A stretch of DNA of 64,000 nucleotides, from NCBI GenBank assembly GCA_026692665.1, contig JAPLOF010000053.1, positions 43,217 through 107,216 on the forward strand, read 5' to 3'. Under the pieces are notes generated by a model that worked only from the letters and a program-made list of their open reading frames with translations, did not search any database and was not told the origin of the DNA. The position numbers were made by a program, and so were the translations under genes. Shown here piece by piece: positions 24,678-33,757 of this stretch; within the stretch, counting starts at the first letter, position 1; every line of letters begins with the position of its first letter. This DNA comes from Planctomycetota bacterium. Lineage in GTDB: Bacteria > Planctomycetota > UBA1135 > GCA-002686595.

Positions 24678-25825
24678 GCCCGGAACGCGCGGATGCGGCG
24701 GCAGGCCTCGTCCAGCACGTCGTCCTCCTTCGCGTAGCACACGCGCACGAATCGCTCTCCCGCTGCGCCGCGCAGGAAGGACGTTCCGGGCACGGTTGCC
24801 ACCTTGGCCTTCTCGAGGAGCGCCATCGCGGCGGCGAGGGCCGACGGGAAACCGAGGCGCGACACGTCGGCCAGCACGTAGTACGCGCCCTCGGGCACGA
24901 TCGGCGGCATCCCGGCGGCCTCCAGCGCGGAGCAGCACACCTCGCGCTTCCTCGCGTAGCCGTCGGCGAGCTCGCGGAAGAAGGACGGCGGCGCGTCGAA
25001 CCCGCTTGCTGCCGCGTGCTGGAACGGCGTCGGCGCGCAGACGTAGAAGAGGTCGTGCGCCAGCGCGATCGCGCGCGCCAGCGGCTCGGGAGCGACGGCC
25101 CATCCGATCCGCCAGCCCGTGATCGAGAACGTCTTGGACACGCCGCCGATCGTGACCGTGCGCTCGCGCAACTTGCCGACCGTCGCCGGCGAGACGTGCT
25201 CGCGGCCGTCGTAGCGGATGTACTCGTAGATCTCGTCCGTGATCACGAGCAGGTCCTTCTCGCGCGCGACGCGCTCCACGATCTCGATCTCCGCGCGCGA
25301 CAGCATGTGGCCGGTCGGGTTCGAGGGCGTGCACAGGACGATCGCGCGCGTGTTCGGCCGCAGCGCGGCGCGCAGCGCGGGCTCCTCGATACGGAATCGG
25401 GGCGCCTCCAGTGACAGGAACTGGGGCTCCGCCCCGGCGAGCAGCGCCGTGTTCAGGTGGTACCCGTAGTACGGCTCGAGCAGCAGGATCCCGTCGCCGG
25501 GGTCGAGCAGCGCCATGCACGTCGCGGCGTAGGCGCCCGTCGCGCCGACCGTGATCGCGACCTCGGTCCCGGCGTCGACGGCGAGGCCGTTGTCGCGCGC
25601 CATCTTGCGCGCGACCGCGGTGCGCAACTCGACCGTGCCTTCCATGAACGAATACGTGCTCTTCCTTGCACGGATCGCGTCGATCGCGCCACGCTCGACC
25701 AGCGGCGGCGTGGGCAGGTCGCAGATCCCCTGCCCCAGGTTGATGCCGCCGACGCGCTCGCACTCGCGCGTCATCCGGCGGATGTCGGATTGGACGAGAC
25801 CTCGGAGCCGGCGCGCGGGCTGCAT
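24674..25825 (-). CDS. PLP-dependent class I/II aminotransferase
   Basis: A fold type I aminotransferase (383 aa) of the aspartate aminotransferase superfamily. It has GINLGQGICDLPTPP, the PLP-phosphate loop VGATGAYAATCMALLDPGD, LCTPSNPTGHMLS, the Asp/Tyr pair ITDEIYEYIRYDG, the Schiff-base lysine in GGVSKTFSITGWRIGWA and the substrate Arg in RFVRVCYA. Substrate cannot be told from sequence. AAGGGGAAG directly before ATG 25825 is a good ribosome site. It is divergent from the acetyltransferase gene at only 24 bp and overlaps the UDG gene downstream by 4 bases. Confidence 0.93.
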   Translation of the reverse strand: MQPARRLRGLVQSDIRRMTRECERVGGINLGQGICDLPTPPLVERGAIDAIRARKSTYSFMEGTVELRTAVARKMARDNGLAVDAGTEVAITVGATGAYAATCMALLDPGDGILLLEPYYGYHLNTALLAGAEPQFLSLEAPRFRIEEPALRAALRPNTRAIVLCTPSNPTGHMLSRAEIEIVERVAREKDLLVITDEIYEYIRYDGREHVSPATVGKLRERTVTIGGVSKTFSITGWRIGWAVAPEPLARAIALAHDLFYVCAPTPFQHAAASGFDAPPSFFRELADGYARKREVCCSALEAAGMPPIVPEGAYYVLADVSRLGFPSALAAAMALLEKAKVATVPGTSFLRGAAGERFVRVCYAKEDDVLDEACRRIRAFRA

Positions 25826-25833
25826 CTTCCCCT

Positions 25834-25839
25834 TATACT
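25834..25839 (+). promoter_or_regulatory. -10 hexamer TATACT before the Eis-like gene
   Basis: TATACT ends 10 bases before the ATG at 25850, inside the 24-bp gap to the divergent aminotransferase gene. There is no room for a leader, so the acetyltransferase mRNA is probably leaderless. Its -35 region would lie in the aminotransferase coding sequence. Confidence 0.55.
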
Positions 25840-25849
25840 CCGCCCCGCG

Positions 25850-27046
25850 ATGGCCACCCAGCCGACGAGACCCGACGCGATCCGCTACCGCCGCGCCGCC
25901 GGCGAGCAGGACGAACTCGCGTTCGTGCGCATCCTCGAGCGGTCCTTCGCGATCCCCGCGGACGCGGCGCGCGTGGCCTGGAGCCGCCTGGGCGCCGACG
26001 TCCGTGTGCTCGAGGATGCGGGCCTGGCCGTCGCGTGCCTGGGCTGGTACGCCTTCGGCCAGTGGTTCGGCGGCCGGTCGATCCCGTGCGCGGGCATCGC
26101 GGCCGTCGGCGTCGAGCCGCACCGTCGCGGAGCGGGGCTCGCGACGCGCATCGTCGCCGACGCGCTGCGCGAGCTCGCCGCCGCGGGCACACCCCTGGCG
26201 GCCCTCTACCCCTCGAACCTCGCGCTGTATCGGCGCGCCGATTTCGAGATCTCCGGCGGACGCTACGAGTTGCGCGCTGCGTGTGCCGGCCTGCCGCGGT
26301 CGAAATCCCTGGAGAGCGTGGTCCCGCTGCCCGACGGCGTGCGCGATCCGCGCGTGCGTCGCCTGTACGCGCAAGTGGCCGCGCGGAACAACGGCTGGAT
26401 CGATCGCAACGAAGCCCTGTGGGACCGTGTGCGCGATTTCCGCGGAGAGTTGCGCGAGGGATTCGGGGTCGAGCGCGCGGGCGAGCTCGCCGGCTTCGTC
26501 TTCCTCGCGCGCCGCAAGCGCCGCGAATGGGGCTTCGACCTGGCTTGCGGCGATTTCGTCGCCACCGACGGCCGGGCCGGTCGCGCGCTCCTCTCGTTCC
26601 TCTCCGGGCACGGCACGATCGCGGTCGAGGTGCACGCTTTCGTGGCGCCCTGGGATCCGCTGGTCGGCCTGCTGGACGACGTTTCCGAGCGACACGTCCT
26701 CCACCACCCCTGGATGCTGCGCGTCCTCGACGTGAGAGCCGCCCTCGCGGCACGCGGATACCCGCTCGAAGTCCGCGGGGAGGTGCACCTGGACATCACG
26801 GACGACCTGCTGCCAGGCAATGCGGGTCGTCACGTGCTCACCGTCGAGGGCGGACGCGCGCGCATGACGAATGGCGGCTCGGGCAGCGTCCGCGTCCGCG
26901 CGCGCGCGCTGGGACCGTGGCTCTCGGGCTTCGCGACCGCGGAGTCGCTGGCTTTCGCGGGCCTGATCGATGGACCAGCCGGAGAGCTCGCGAGCCTGAG
27001 TGCGTTCGTCGCCGGCCCGCCGCCCTCCATGCCGGACTTCTTCTAG
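25850..27046 (+). CDS. Eis-like GNAT acetyltransferase with C-terminal SCP2-type domain
   Basis: A 398-aa protein with the three-part plan of Eis proteins. The N-terminal GNAT domain has the acetyl-CoA motif GVEPHRRGAGLATRIVADAL (about 87-106) and ALYPSNLALYRRADFEISGG. A second, diverged GNAT-like region follows (about 150-290). The C-terminal ~100 residues resemble a sterol-carrier (SCP2) fold, with LDITDDLLPGNAGRHVLTV and a C-terminal phenylalanine carboxylate (MPDFF), which in Eis completes the active site. Eis proteins acetylate amines on aminoglycosides or peptides; the substrate here is unknown. Its TAG stop is followed immediately by the ATG of the next gene. Confidence 0.85.
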   Translation: MATQPTRPDAIRYRRAAGEQDELAFVRILERSFAIPADAARVAWSRLGADVRVLEDAGLAVACLGWYAFGQWFGGRSIPCAGIAAVGVEPHRRGAGLATRIVADALRELAAAGTPLAALYPSNLALYRRADFEISGGRYELRAACAGLPRSKSLESVVPLPDGVRDPRVRRLYAQVAARNNGWIDRNEALWDRVRDFRGELREGFGVERAGELAGFVFLARRKRREWGFDLACGDFVATDGRAGRALLSFLSGHGTIAVEVHAFVAPWDPLVGLLDDVSERHVLHHPWMLRVLDVRAALAARGYPLEVRGEVHLDITDDLLPGNAGRHVLTVEGGRARMTNGGSGSVRVRARALGPWLSGFATAESLAFAGLIDGPAGELASLSAFVAGPPPSMPDFF

Positions 27047-29017
27047 ATGCTGATCGCGCTGCTCTGCGCCTCGGTGCAATCGGGATCGGGGCCGGTCGAC
27101 TTGCCGCGACTCCTCGCCGAGCTCACGGACCGGACTGTCCTCGCGCGCTTTCCCGAGCCGACGTATCGCGCGTTCCTGTCGAGCAGCAACGATCCGGCTT
27201 CCCTCGTCCCCGGAGGAGACCCGTTCGCCAACGCCGACGCGGGCCACTTCCAGCCCACCGAACGCGAGCACCCGGGTGACGAGCACGTGCTGCTCGACGC
27301 GCTGGGGCCCGGGACCATCACGCGCATCTGGTCCGCGAATCCGGAGGGTCGCCTGCGTGTCTACGTGGACGACACGGGCACTCGCGACAGCGCGCCGGTC
27401 CTCGACGTCGACATGCGCGCGTTCCTCACGGGACGCGGGTCCGTCTCCGCGCCGCTCGCCAGCGAGCGCGCGCGCGGCGCGAACCTCTACCTGCCGATCC
27501 CGTTCGCGCGCCGCGTCATCGTGACGGCGGACCATCCCGGCTCGCTCTACTACCACGTGGAATGGCGGCGCTACGCCGCGGCCACGGAGGTCACGTCGTT
27601 CGCGTCGGGAGACCTCGAGCGGCATGCCGGCCCGATCGCGCGCGCCAACGCGGCCTGGACTTCGATCGAGGCTCCGCGCGGGGAGGATTCCTTCACCTAC
27701 CACCTCTCCCGGCAGGTCCCCGAGGGCGAGCTGCTCGCCGAGGGACCCCGCGCGGCGGTCGGTCCGCGCGCTGTTTCCGAGCTCCGGCTGCGCGTCGACG
27801 CCGCCGATCGCGCGCGCGCGCTGCGGACCTGCGTCCTGCGCCTCGTGTTCGACGGCGAGACGACGGTCGCCGTCCCGCTGGGCGCGTTCTTCGGCGCACC
27901 CGAGGACCTGCGGCCGATCCGGAGCTGGTTCCTGTCCGTGGACGAGTCCGGCGATCTCGTCGCGCGCTTCGTCATGCCCTACCGCGAGTCGTTCGACCTG
28001 CGCATCGAGAACGCCGGCGATCCCGACCTGCACATCTCGGGCGTGGTCCGCACGATCCCCTGGTCCTGGGACGAGCGCTCGCTCCACTTCCACGCCCTGT
28101 GGCGCGCGAGCGGACCGCTGCCGACACGGCCGATGCAGATGGTGCGTCACGCGCGCGTCGTCGGGCGGGGAGTGCTCGTCGGAGACCTCCTCGCGATCGC
28201 GAACCCGGTGCCCGAATGGTGGGGAGAGGGCGACGAGAGCATCACCGTCGACGGCGAACGCCTGCCGAGCCACTGGGGCACCGGCACCGAGGACGCCTAC
28301 GGCTATGCGTGGTGCGATCCGACGCCGTTCCAGGCACCGCTCCACGGCCAGACGCGCTGTGACGGACCCGGGAACTTCGGGCGCACGGACGTGTACCGTT
28401 TCCGCGTGCTCGACGCCGTGCCGTTCGAGCGCGAACTCGACTACGCGCTCGAGAACTGGCATTGGGCGGACACCACCATCGAGCGCGCGGCGTGCGTCGT
28501 GTACTACGCGCGGCCGGGCGCGAAGGACGACGCGCCTCCGGTCCCGCGTGATCCATCGACACTGCTCCCGAAGCTCCCGTTCCGCCGCGTGGCCGGCGCC
28601 GTCGAAGCCGAATCGGCCCGCGTCGCGGCGACGTCTCCGGGGCTCGCGTGCGAACGACAGGCCTACCGCGGAACCGACTGGTCGGGCGGGCTGCAACTGT
28701 GGGCGCGCGCCCAGGAGGACGGCGACTACCTCGAGCTCGAGATCCCCGCGGAGCCCGGCCGCCGCACGATCACGGTCCTCGCGACACGCAGCTACGACTA
28801 CGGGATCCTGCGTTTCTCGATCGACGGTAGCGCGATCGAGACCCGCTTCGACGCGCGCAGCAGGGCCGCGGGCGTCGTCGAAGGCGGCGTCCAGGTCCCA
28901 CTCGGCGAGCACCTGGTCGGAAACTCGTTCCGGCTCCGCGTCGAAGTCGTCGGGACGTCCGTCGAGGCCGAGGGCCCGCGCCGCTACTTCGGACTCGACG
29001 CGATCGTCGTGCGCTGA
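27047..29017 (+). CDS. DUF2961 / GH172-like exported protein
   Basis: The 656-aa product resembles the DUF2961 family, now linked to glycoside hydrolase family 172 (difructose-anhydride and alpha-D-fructo/arabinofuranoside enzymes). Recognisable parts are the N-terminal FLSSSNDPASLVPGGDPFAN, VLLDALGPGTITRIWSANP, RVYVDDTGT, VPLGAFFGAPE, then HWGTGTEDAYGYAWCDPTPF and GRTDVYRFRVLDAVPFE. A further C-terminal beta domain spans about 500-656. The signal peptide is very short (LIALLCASVQS). The ATG abuts the preceding stop (TAGATG), so translation is probably coupled. Confidence 0.85.
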   Translation: MLIALLCASVQSGSGPVDLPRLLAELTDRTVLARFPEPTYRAFLSSSNDPASLVPGGDPFANADAGHFQPTEREHPGDEHVLLDALGPGTITRIWSANPEGRLRVYVDDTGTRDSAPVLDVDMRAFLTGRGSVSAPLASERARGANLYLPIPFARRVIVTADHPGSLYYHVEWRRYAAATEVTSFASGDLERHAGPIARANAAWTSIEAPRGEDSFTYHLSRQVPEGELLAEGPRAAVGPRAVSELRLRVDAADRARALRTCVLRLVFDGETTVAVPLGAFFGAPEDLRPIRSWFLSVDESGDLVARFVMPYRESFDLRIENAGDPDLHISGVVRTIPWSWDERSLHFHALWRASGPLPTRPMQMVRHARVVGRGVLVGDLLAIANPVPEWWGEGDESITVDGERLPSHWGTGTEDAYGYAWCDPTPFQAPLHGQTRCDGPGNFGRTDVYRFRVLDAVPFERELDYALENWHWADTTIERAACVVYYARPGAKDDAPPVPRDPSTLLPKLPFRRVAGAVEAESARVAATSPGLACERQAYRGTDWSGGLQLWARAQEDGDYLELEIPAEPGRRTITVLATRSYDYGILRFSIDGSAIETRFDARSRAAGVVEGGVQVPLGEHLVGNSFRLRVEVVGTSVEAEGPRRYFGLDAIVVR

Positions 29018-29032
29018 GCTTCCGCGCTCCGC

Positions 29033-29038
29033 TAGGAT
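29033..29038 (+). promoter_or_regulatory. -10 hexamer TAGGAT before the 29045 gene
   Basis: TAGGAT ends 6 bases before ATG 29045. The usual 6-7 base distance from the -10 would put the first transcribed base on the A of the start codon. It suggests an extra, internal leaderless start within the gene cluster. Confidence 0.5.
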
Positions 29039-29044
29039 CGTGCG

Positions 29045-29701
29045 ATGGCCGATTCCGGAACCCACCCCGCTGCCGTCGCGGGCGCGGATCGAACCGTGAT
29101 CCCGCTGCCGTCCCTGCGCCGCGAGCGCGCACAGCGCGCTTCGCTGCTCCTGGACGTCGTGACGGCCGTCGTCCTCGGGATGGCGGGTTGGGACTCGTTG
29201 CACGCCGGTCACGTCGCGATCGGCTGGGCCTCGATCGGCGCGGGGCTCTCGATGGTCGCGGCGGCGATCCACGAACTGCGTCGCAGCCACACGTCTCGTG
29301 GATTCCACGCCTACGCCGAGGTCGCGGCGATCGGCATGGCGCTGGTCGAGGCCTGGCACAAGCACGCGGGAGGCAAGTTCCCGGGGGCGTCCTCCGCGCT
29401 GGCGCTGGTCCTGACCCTGAGGCTCGTCTTCGCCGATCGGCTGCGAGGCCTGCGTCGCTCCGAGTTCGACGGGCGCGGCGTCTTCGTACGGACATCCCCC
29501 TTCCGCTCCTTCCGGCTGGATTGGAAGGATGTCGCGCGCGTGGACTTCGAGGCCGGCTCGGTGACCTTCACCACGGTCGGCGGCACGACGCACCGCGTGG
29601 TGCTCGCACTGATCCGCGACGGCGCACGCGTGGGCGAAGAGATGCGCGCCGCGGTCTCGCTCTGGCGCCCGGAGCCGGTGCAGCTCGATCCCGCCCCATG
29701 A
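29045..29701 (+). CDS. hypothetical membrane protein
   Basis: A 218-aa protein of no family I recognise. Hydrophobic segments occur near residues 34-50, 55-76, 93-105 and 115-132, suggesting four membrane helices. They are followed by a soluble C-terminal beta domain of about 80 residues (FRSFRLDWKDVARVDFEAG on), which looks PH-like, as in bacterial PH-domain membrane proteins. Its stop overlaps the next start by 4 bases (ATGA), so it is coupled to the large secreted protein. Confidence 0.75.
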   Translation: MADSGTHPAAVAGADRTVIPLPSLRRERAQRASLLLDVVTAVVLGMAGWDSLHAGHVAIGWASIGAGLSMVAAAIHELRRSHTSRGFHAYAEVAAIGMALVEAWHKHAGGKFPGASSALALVLTLRLVFADRLRGLRRSEFDGRGVFVRTSPFRSFRLDWKDVARVDFEAGSVTFTTVGGTTHRVVLALIRDGARVGEEMRAAVSLWRPEPVQLDPAP

Positions 29702-32331
29702 ACGGCAAGTTGCGAATCCTGGCCGTCCTGCTGGCGGCGATTCCGTGGCTGGCGTCCAGCGCGCGTTCCGTGAGCTCGGCCGATCCGCGGCCCGAGGCGG
29801 CCGTGGTGGCCCGACTCGAACTCGAGGCGCCCGCGCGGTCGTTCGTCCTGCGCGCCGTGGTGCCCGTCCCGCCCGGCACCTGGCCACGCGGCGACGGCCT
29901 TTCGCCCTTCCTGGTGCGCGTGCCGGGCGCCGAACCCGTTCGCGCCCAGGTCGACATCGTGTCGCGCAGTCCGCGCGGCGACGCCGATGCCATCGAGATC
30001 GCCGCGCGCGTCGAGCTGGCCGGCGAAGTCCGGCCGGGCGCGCGCATCGGCGCGAGTGTGCTGCGCGACGAAGGTGCCGCGATCGCCGGCGAGCCGGCGG
30101 TGCCGGCTTCCGTGCAACTCCTGCTCGATCCCGCGGCGCGCGGACGGATCTGGCTCCGCGCGCGCGACGTGTACGGCAACCTCTACGCCGCGGAACTCGC
30201 CGGGAACCCTGCCGGCACCGGCTTCGGCGCGTCGCGTACGCTCGCCTCGGGTCCCTGGATGCGCGTGCGTCGGCAGGCAGCGACGCTGATGCCCGTCGCG
30301 AGCCCGGAGGGCGAGGCGGGCACGTCCCACGAGGGGCCGCCGCTCCCGCATCTCTTCGGCCTCCACGCCTACCTGCGCGAGTGGGCGGGAGAGGAAGCCA
30401 TCGGCCTGGATCTGCGCGTGCACAACGGATCGATCGCCGGGAGTCGGGGGACGGAGCCGGGCGAGGAAGTGCTCGGTCTCGTCTACTTCCGTTCCATCGA
30501 GCTGGTGCTGCCTGGCGATTGGACGGCGGTCGCGGACGTGCGCGATCCGTTCCTCGGCGAGGCCTATGCCGAGGGGCCGTCGCGCGTCGTGCCCATCGTG
30601 GCGCGCTATCCCGACGGGAAGCTGCACCTCATGGGGCCGCAAGCGCAGTTCGAGCGCCGGCTCGTGCTCGTGAAGGTCGGGGACGAGCGGCGTGCGCGCG
30701 CACTTTCGCGCTTCGGGGGGGTCGCGTTCCCCGCGCGCGGCGCGGACCTCTGGTCGTGGACCACGCCCGCCACGGCGAACTACTTCCCGCAGCGGGATTT
30801 CCTCGCGAGCCTCGACTTCGTGCGCGACGGAGAGCGCGGTGGCAAGCCCGCGGTGCGCGCGCGGCTGGAGCGCGACGCGCGCGACTTGCGCACCGCTCTC
30901 GAGAGCGGAACCGCGCGCGGCTGGTACGTCACGGCCGGGGTGATGGGCTGGGCCCACCCCTGGTTCCTGCCGGAGCAGGGCGGCGTCGGCGGCGAGGGCA
31001 TCCAGTTCGTCGACGGCCACGACACCGCCTACGCGGCGAGCCGCGAGGGTCTCGACCTGCTCGCTTTGCGCCACCGGATGAACGTGTGTCGCCAGCCGGA
31101 GGCGACCTACGATCGGAGGGGCGAGATCGTCGGCCACGCGCGCTGGCTCGACGCCGAGGGCCGCATCCCGTTCGACTACCGCACCCACGGCCGCGTGGTG
31201 ATCCCCGCGTTCCGCCTGCCGATGGACGGAGGGCCGGCGGCCTCGGAGCAGGTGCAGGAGGTCGTGCGCCGCGGACTGCGGCCGCCCTACGATGCGGGCG
31301 AGCCGTTCGCGCGTGGGGGCCAGATCCCCTACAAGAGCGACCTCCTCCTGCGCTGGTGGCCGCACGACGACCAGCACCTGGTGCGCTACACGAAACACGC
31401 CAAGGCGTTGGCGTGGCTCGCGAACGACCCCATGGCCAAGGACGACCTGCGCCTCTCGGCCGAACTGTTCCGTTTGTTCGTGCACGAGAGCCCGCACGTC
31501 CCGGAGAGCTGGTCGCCCGGGCTCACCCTGCGCATCTGGGAGGGCATCGTCGCCGAGCATCCCCACGAGGGACTGCCGATCGGCCGGGATCACGCCTGGG
31601 GCGTGGATGCGATGTGCGCTGCGTACTCGCTGTCCGACGAGGCCTGGCGTGCGCGCGAGCGGCCGTGGTTCGACCGCTACTCGCGACTGCTCCTGGAGGC
31701 GGCCCAGCCGTCGGGGCTCGTGCAGCGCATCTTGAGCGAGCGCCTCCTCGACGGCACGAACCGCTACACGGTGACGCAGGCCTTCGAGTCGCTGTTCCTG
31801 GTCCACGCGCAACGCTGCCTCGTGGAGAGCGTGTACCGCGGGAGCGACGAGCCACGGCGCAAGCGCCTGGAGCAGTTGTCCGTGCGCGCCGTCGAGTACC
31901 TCGACTTCGGCCCACCTTGGGCGCGCCAACCGGCGGGCTGGCAGCCCGATCCGGCGCATCCGACGCTGTTCCTCCAAGGACCGCGAGCGGCCATCGCGAT
32001 CTCGCACAACGACGAACGCAAGACGCCGCCGTTCAGCGACGCCCGGCATTGGGGCGCGAACTACCTGCCGGCGGATGGACTCGGCGGGGGTGTCGAGATC
32101 ACCTACCCGTGGGCGGCCCTGGACTGGGCTTCGCGCTGCACCGACGGAGGAGCGGAGGGAGCGGGTCTCGCGAACCGCTACCTGAAGCGCGTGCTCGACT
32201 GCGCCACTCCGCGCGCCTCCTGGTCGGAGCGCCTGGCGGAATTCGGGGATGGGGCGTCGAACGCGTCGACCGACAACTCAGGCAACTGGGCCGGCCTGGT
32301 CGGCCGACTGCAGGCGCTCGGGATCCGCTAG
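29698..32331 (+). CDS. large exported protein, putative carbohydrate-active (beta-sandwich plus helical toroid)
   Basis: An 877-aa exported protein (signal peptide about 1-28). Residues about 35-300 look like beta-sandwich repeats of the RIFT-barrel type (FVLRAVVPVPPGTWPRGDG). The C-terminal half, from about 450, is rich in aromatic and helical segments (YKSDLLLRWWPHDDQHLVRY, WGVDAMCAAYSLSDEAW, VTQAFESLFLVHAQRCL) and resembles an (alpha/alpha)6 toroid as in polysaccharide lyases and glycosidases. I cannot name a family. The neighbouring GH172-like gene supports a glycan role. Several strong hairpins follow the stop. Confidence 0.78.
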   Translation: MNGKLRILAVLLAAIPWLASSARSVSSADPRPEAAVVARLELEAPARSFVLRAVVPVPPGTWPRGDGLSPFLVRVPGAEPVRAQVDIVSRSPRGDADAIEIAARVELAGEVRPGARIGASVLRDEGAAIAGEPAVPASVQLLLDPAARGRIWLRARDVYGNLYAAELAGNPAGTGFGASRTLASGPWMRVRRQAATLMPVASPEGEAGTSHEGPPLPHLFGLHAYLREWAGEEAIGLDLRVHNGSIAGSRGTEPGEEVLGLVYFRSIELVLPGDWTAVADVRDPFLGEAYAEGPSRVVPIVARYPDGKLHLMGPQAQFERRLVLVKVGDERRARALSRFGGVAFPARGADLWSWTTPATANYFPQRDFLASLDFVRDGERGGKPAVRARLERDARDLRTALESGTARGWYVTAGVMGWAHPWFLPEQGGVGGEGIQFVDGHDTAYAASREGLDLLALRHRMNVCRQPEATYDRRGEIVGHARWLDAEGRIPFDYRTHGRVVIPAFRLPMDGGPAASEQVQEVVRRGLRPPYDAGEPFARGGQIPYKSDLLLRWWPHDDQHLVRYTKHAKALAWLANDPMAKDDLRLSAELFRLFVHESPHVPESWSPGLTLRIWEGIVAEHPHEGLPIGRDHAWGVDAMCAAYSLSDEAWRARERPWFDRYSRLLLEAAQPSGLVQRILSERLLDGTNRYTVTQAFESLFLVHAQRCLVESVYRGSDEPRRKRLEQLSVRAVEYLDFGPPWARQPAGWQPDPAHPTLFLQGPRAAIAISHNDERKTPPFSDARHWGANYLPADGLGGGVEITYPWAALDWASRCTDGGAEGAGLANRYLKRVLDCATPRASWSERLAEFGDGASNASTDNSGNWAGLVGRLQALGIR

Positions 32332-32379
32332 CCGTACAGGCTGAGGGATCGTCAGGGCGCGGCCTCGAGCGGACACCAC

Positions 32380-32461
32380 CCGTTCCCGCGGAACGGCGGC
32401 CCGGCCTGCGGGCCGGGATACGAGGACCGAAACCGCGCCCGCCCGAGCACGCGGCTCGGGC
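32380..32461. terminator. three consecutive hairpins between convergent genes
   Basis: CCGTTCC/GGAACGG (32380-32396), CCCGGCC/GGCCGGG (32400-32417) and GCCCGAGC/GCTCGGGC (32441-32461) are perfect short-loop hairpins. They lie between the end of the 877-aa gene and the end of the HU gene, where terminators for both strands are expected. None has a long U-run. Confidence 0.6.
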
Positions 32462-32582
32462 AGGCGCGAAAGCGATCGGGCTCGGCGTCCGGACCCAGGC
32501 CCGACGAGCGGGCGGATCCGAGCGGGGCTCTCGCGGACGGGACGCGCCCGCCGTGATCCACCCAAGCGCCGAGCGGGCTGGA

Positions 32583-32951
32583 TCAGACCATGCCCTTGAG
32601 GCTCTTGAGCGGACGGACCTTGACGACGTTGCGCGCCGGCTTGGCCTTGAAGATGACCTCTTCCTTGGTGAACGGGTTGATGCCCTTGCGCGCCTTGGTG
32701 GCCGGCTTGCGAACGACGGTGACCTTCATGAGGCCGGCGACGTTGCAGATGCCCGGGCCGCCCTTGGACAGGTCGGCGGCGAGGATGCGTCCCATCGTCT
32801 CGAACACCGAGACGACTTGCTTGCGGGACAGTTGCGTAGCGTCCGCGATCGTGCGGAAGAACTCGCCCTTGCTACGGGGCTTGGACGCGGCGCTGATCTT
32901 GACGACCTTCGGCGCACTCTTCGCCGCGGTCTTGGTGGTCTTCTTGGCCAT
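32583..32951 (-). CDS. HU/IHF-family DNA-binding protein with basic N-terminal tail
   Basis: A nucleoid protein of 122 aa that bends DNA as a dimer. The HU core starts near residue 28: KGEFFRTIADATQLSRKQVV, then the flexible beta arm with the intercalating proline in RKGINPFTKEEVIFKAKPAR and the C-terminal helix VVKVRPLKSLKGM. Ordinary HU proteins are about 90 aa; the extra ~27 N-terminal residues are Lys/Ala/Thr-rich (AKKTTKTAAKSAPK), a histone-H1-like tail found in some phyla. GAGGAGC before ATG 32951 is a strong ribosome site and a classical promoter lies 50-80 bases upstream. Confidence 0.93.
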   Translation of the reverse strand: MAKKTTKTAAKSAPKVVKISAASKPRSKGEFFRTIADATQLSRKQVVSVFETMGRILAADLSKGGPGICNVAGLMKVTVVRKPATKARKGINPFTKEEVIFKAKPARNVVKVRPLKSLKGMV

Positions 32952-33003
32952 GGGCTCCTCTGAGGATGTGGGTTTTTGCCGGGTTTTTCCGGCGATTCCG
33001 CAG

Positions 33004-33032
33004 TACCTAGCAAAGCCCGGATGGCCGTGCAA
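33004..33032 (-). promoter_or_regulatory. promoter of the HU gene
   Basis: On the minus strand -35 TTGCAC (33032-33027) and -10 TAGGTA (33009-33004) are 17 bp apart. The leader of about 45 bases contains the GAGGAGC ribosome site. Confidence 0.7.
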
Positions 33033-33728
33033 CAAGGCTTCTCCTCGTTTTCTTCTGGAATTCGAGGGTTTTCGAGGCCGTCGGGCTCGGACGTCGGCCG
33101 GGAGCAGCCATCGGGGCCGGCACGGCGAAGCTCGCGCGCACCCTCCTGCGGCCCGGGCGAAACCGCATTTCGTGGTGCCGACGGTGCCGGCCAGCCGCCG
33201 GCAGCGGCTTGCGCTCCCGGCGGCCGTGCGCGCGAGGACGCGGTGCTGCCTGTCCGCGGCGATACCGGGCCGAAGCCCCAGGAAACACGGGAAATGCAGG
33301 CGTTCCCGAGCAGAAGTCCGGTTTCCGGGCCGCCTGCAGGTCGCGCCACGGACGGCCCGGCGCGGAGGCACCCGAGCTCCCGCGGAACGAGAGATGGGAG
33401 CCGGAGAAGCCTGCGGACGCGACCGGTCCTCGTCCAGTCGCCGGGAGTCGCTGGATTCAGGGGGTACGCCGGGGGTGCTCCGCGAGGTGCGCCGATCCGG
33501 CGCGAGCGGCGGAATCGCGGCGAAAGACCCGAAAAACGCGCGCGGACCCGTGGTTCGCGTCCGCTCGCGAGTCGGTTTCCAGCGCCGGCGTGGGCTTCGG
33601 CGCAGCCCGAGTCGAGGTCCCGAGGGCCGGCCTTCCACGGTCCGCCCCGGCTCCTGGGCGTGCCGCCGAGAAGCTCGAACGCAGCGAGAACGCGCGCTTT
33701 TCCCCGGGGACTTCCGAGCTCCTGCACC
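33033..33728. other. about 700-bp stretch without a supportable gene
   Basis: From the HU promoter to the promoter of the SlyD-type gene I find only overlapping open frames of the kind GC-rich DNA produces in every phase; their translations are Arg/Pro/Gly-rich with no recognisable motif. No tRNA cloverleaf and no RNase P, tmRNA or SRP signature was found. It is the longest gene-free stretch in the window. Confidence 0.6.
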
Positions 33729-33757
33729 TGGACTCCCCGCGGGGCCGCGCCTATCGT
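33729..33757 (+). promoter_or_regulatory. promoter of the SlyD-type FKBP gene
   Basis: TGGACT (33729-33734) and TATCGT (33752-33757) are 17 bp apart. The -10 ends 9 bases before the GTG start, so the mRNA should be leaderless or nearly so. Confidence 0.55.

Noticed and set aside
24674..29887. A minus-strand open frame of 1737 codons running far beyond the aminotransferase start
   Set aside because: Only the last 383 codons match a family. The rest is antisense to three well-supported plus-strand genes and has the Arg/Ala/Gly-rich composition of GC-rich shadow frames.
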